Virus record (IMG/VR): IMGVR_UViG_3300043399_000382
Span: 1 to 30,484 of that record
Length of the DNA stretch: 30,484 nt
Direction: 5' to 3' (one strand)
Source of the DNA: a virus
The translations under genes were made by a program, and so were the position numbers. Below, piece by piece: positions 29,641 to 30,484 of the stretch. Position 1 is the stretch's first letter, and the number at the start of each line of letters is the position of its first letter. The notes under the pieces were generated by a model. That model searched no databases, was not told the origin of the DNA, and saw nothing but the letters and a program-made list of their open reading frames with translations.

Positions 29641-30484
29641 CACGACTGCATTGAACGGAAGTATTGATGCCGTTGCGGCGAGCCTGATTGAAGGCCCCGC
29701 GCAGACGACCGATGACACGCCTGACGATGAGCTGGAGCAGTCCGCACAGGACGACGCGCAAGACCAGCCAGAGGGCGATGACACCGATGACGGGCAGGAC
29801 GAGGCCGACGACGGCGACAGTACTGCGGACGACAACGACGAAGGTTCTGACGACGAAGAGACCACAGCGGACGCTGACGATGAAGACGCGGCTGGCCAAC
29901 TGTTCACGGTAAACGTGGATGGGCGCACCCAGCAAGTGCCTCTCGCCGAGCTAATCCGTGGGTATTCGGGGCAAGCCTACATCCAAAAGGGCATGCGAGA
30001 GGTGGCTGAGGCTCGTAAGGAGACTGCCACGGTCTATCAGGCCCTGCAAACCGAGCGCCAACAGATTGCGCAGTTTATCGAGGCCGCACAGACGAACCAG
30101 ATTGATCTGCGTCCGCCCGTGCCGCCCGCTGATGAGCTGCTTTCCAGCGACCCCATCGGCTACATGGAGCAACGTCTGAAATATGACCGCGCCATGGAGA
30201 CATATCGGCAAACCCAAGCGGTGAAGCAGGCTATGGAAGCCAAGGCTGCCGAGGCACGGCGCGCGTCAGAGCGCGCCTATCTGGCCGAGCAGCACCAGCA
30301 GTTGACGCGGGTCATTCCTGCCTTCGCAAAGCCAGAGACGGCGGCGCGGGTAAAGCAGGAACTGATCAGCGCGGGGACGGGCTACTACGGCTACGCGCCA
30401 GAGGAACTGCAGGCGGTCACTGACCACCGCGCCCTCTTGGTGTTGCACGACGCCGCCCAGTATCGGCGGCTGATGTCGGGCAAG
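29633..30484 (+). CDS. Scaffold protein, 3' end missing
   Basis: This gives 284 codons from a GTG at 29633 with AAAGGG upstream, open to the right edge. The first 90 residues are extremely acidic (DDTPDDELEQSAQDDAQDQPEG and onward). They are followed by QLFTVNVDGRTQQVPLAELIRGY and a helical, charged region with IQKGMREVAEARKETATVY and DPIGYMEQRLKYDRAMETY. That combination is typical of podoviral scaffolds that guide capsid assembly and later leave the head. The major capsid gene is expected just downstream, beyond the window. Confidence 0.85.
   Translation, partial: MDDTTALNGSIDAVAASLIEGPAQTTDDTPDDELEQSAQDDAQDQPEGDDTDDGQDEADDGDSTADDNDEGSDDEETTADADDEDAAGQLFTVNVDGRTQQVPLAELIRGYSGQAYIQKGMREVAEARKETATVYQALQTERQQIAQFIEAAQTNQIDLRPPVPPADELLSSDPIGYMEQRLKYDRAMETYRQTQAVKQAMEAKAAEARRASERAYLAEQHQQLTRVIPAFAKPETAARVKQELISAGTGYYGYAPEELQAVTDHRALLVLHDAAQYRRLMSGK

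Noticed and set aside
1-30484. Lysogeny module
   Set aside because: No integrase, excisionase or attachment site was seen. The ribbon-helix-helix protein alone does not show a temperate lifestyle, and genes outside the window are unknown.

Overview
This window is part of the genome of a tailed double-stranded DNA phage, most likely a podovirus. Every confidently coding stretch is phage-type. There is a replication module, a terminase pair, a head-tail adaptor, a tail nozzle protein, a tail fibre with its chaperone, a lysis cassette, internal ejection proteins, a portal and the start of a scaffold gene. No tape-measure gene, tail sheath, integrase or tRNA is visible. The DNA is GC-rich, by eye near 60 percent. 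The tetranucleotide CCGG is almost absent and GANTC is strongly depleted. GANTC is the target of the CcrM cell-cycle methylase, so this together with the codon style suggests an alphaproteobacterial (perhaps Rhodobacterales-like) host. That host call is inference.

Layout. From 1 to 3655 a leftward operon encodes a small ribbon-helix-helix-like protein, a protein resembling the C-terminal domain of the RNA polymerase alpha subunit, a DUF2800-type PD-(D/E)XK nuclease, a conserved protein of probable replication role, and an SNF2-like helicase that runs off the left edge. From 3689 to 8925 a divergent rightward operon encodes a VRR-NUC nuclease, a small unknown protein, a family A DNA polymerase with proofreading domain, and a primase-polymerase/SF3 helicase. 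It ends in a strong hairpin terminator. The two operons meet at a 12-nt core flanked by an 8-bp inverted repeat whose arms carry both Shine-Dalgarno sequences, and one arm overlaps a promoter-like -10.

From 8926 to 10031 there is no convincing gene. This segment holds seven exact CCGTAACA iterons in both orientations, an AT-rich tract, three 24-bp repeats, two promoter-like sequences and a leader with alternative hairpins. It is the best candidate for a replication origin plus late promoter region.

From 10032 to the right end all genes point rightward, mostly with ATGA overlaps. In order they are: a DUF551-like protein, TerS, a small protein, TerL, two proteins built from domains usually seen in large polyvalent phage proteins, a cluster of tiny basic proteins, the adaptor, minor structural proteins including a striking repeat protein, the tail fibre and chaperone, holin-like protein/M15 endolysin/i-spanin/o-spanin, the nozzle, a jelly-roll protein, a T7 gp13-like protein, four ejection-type proteins (one with a lysozyme-like domain), the portal, a small protein and the scaffold. 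The major capsid gene should lie just beyond the right edge.
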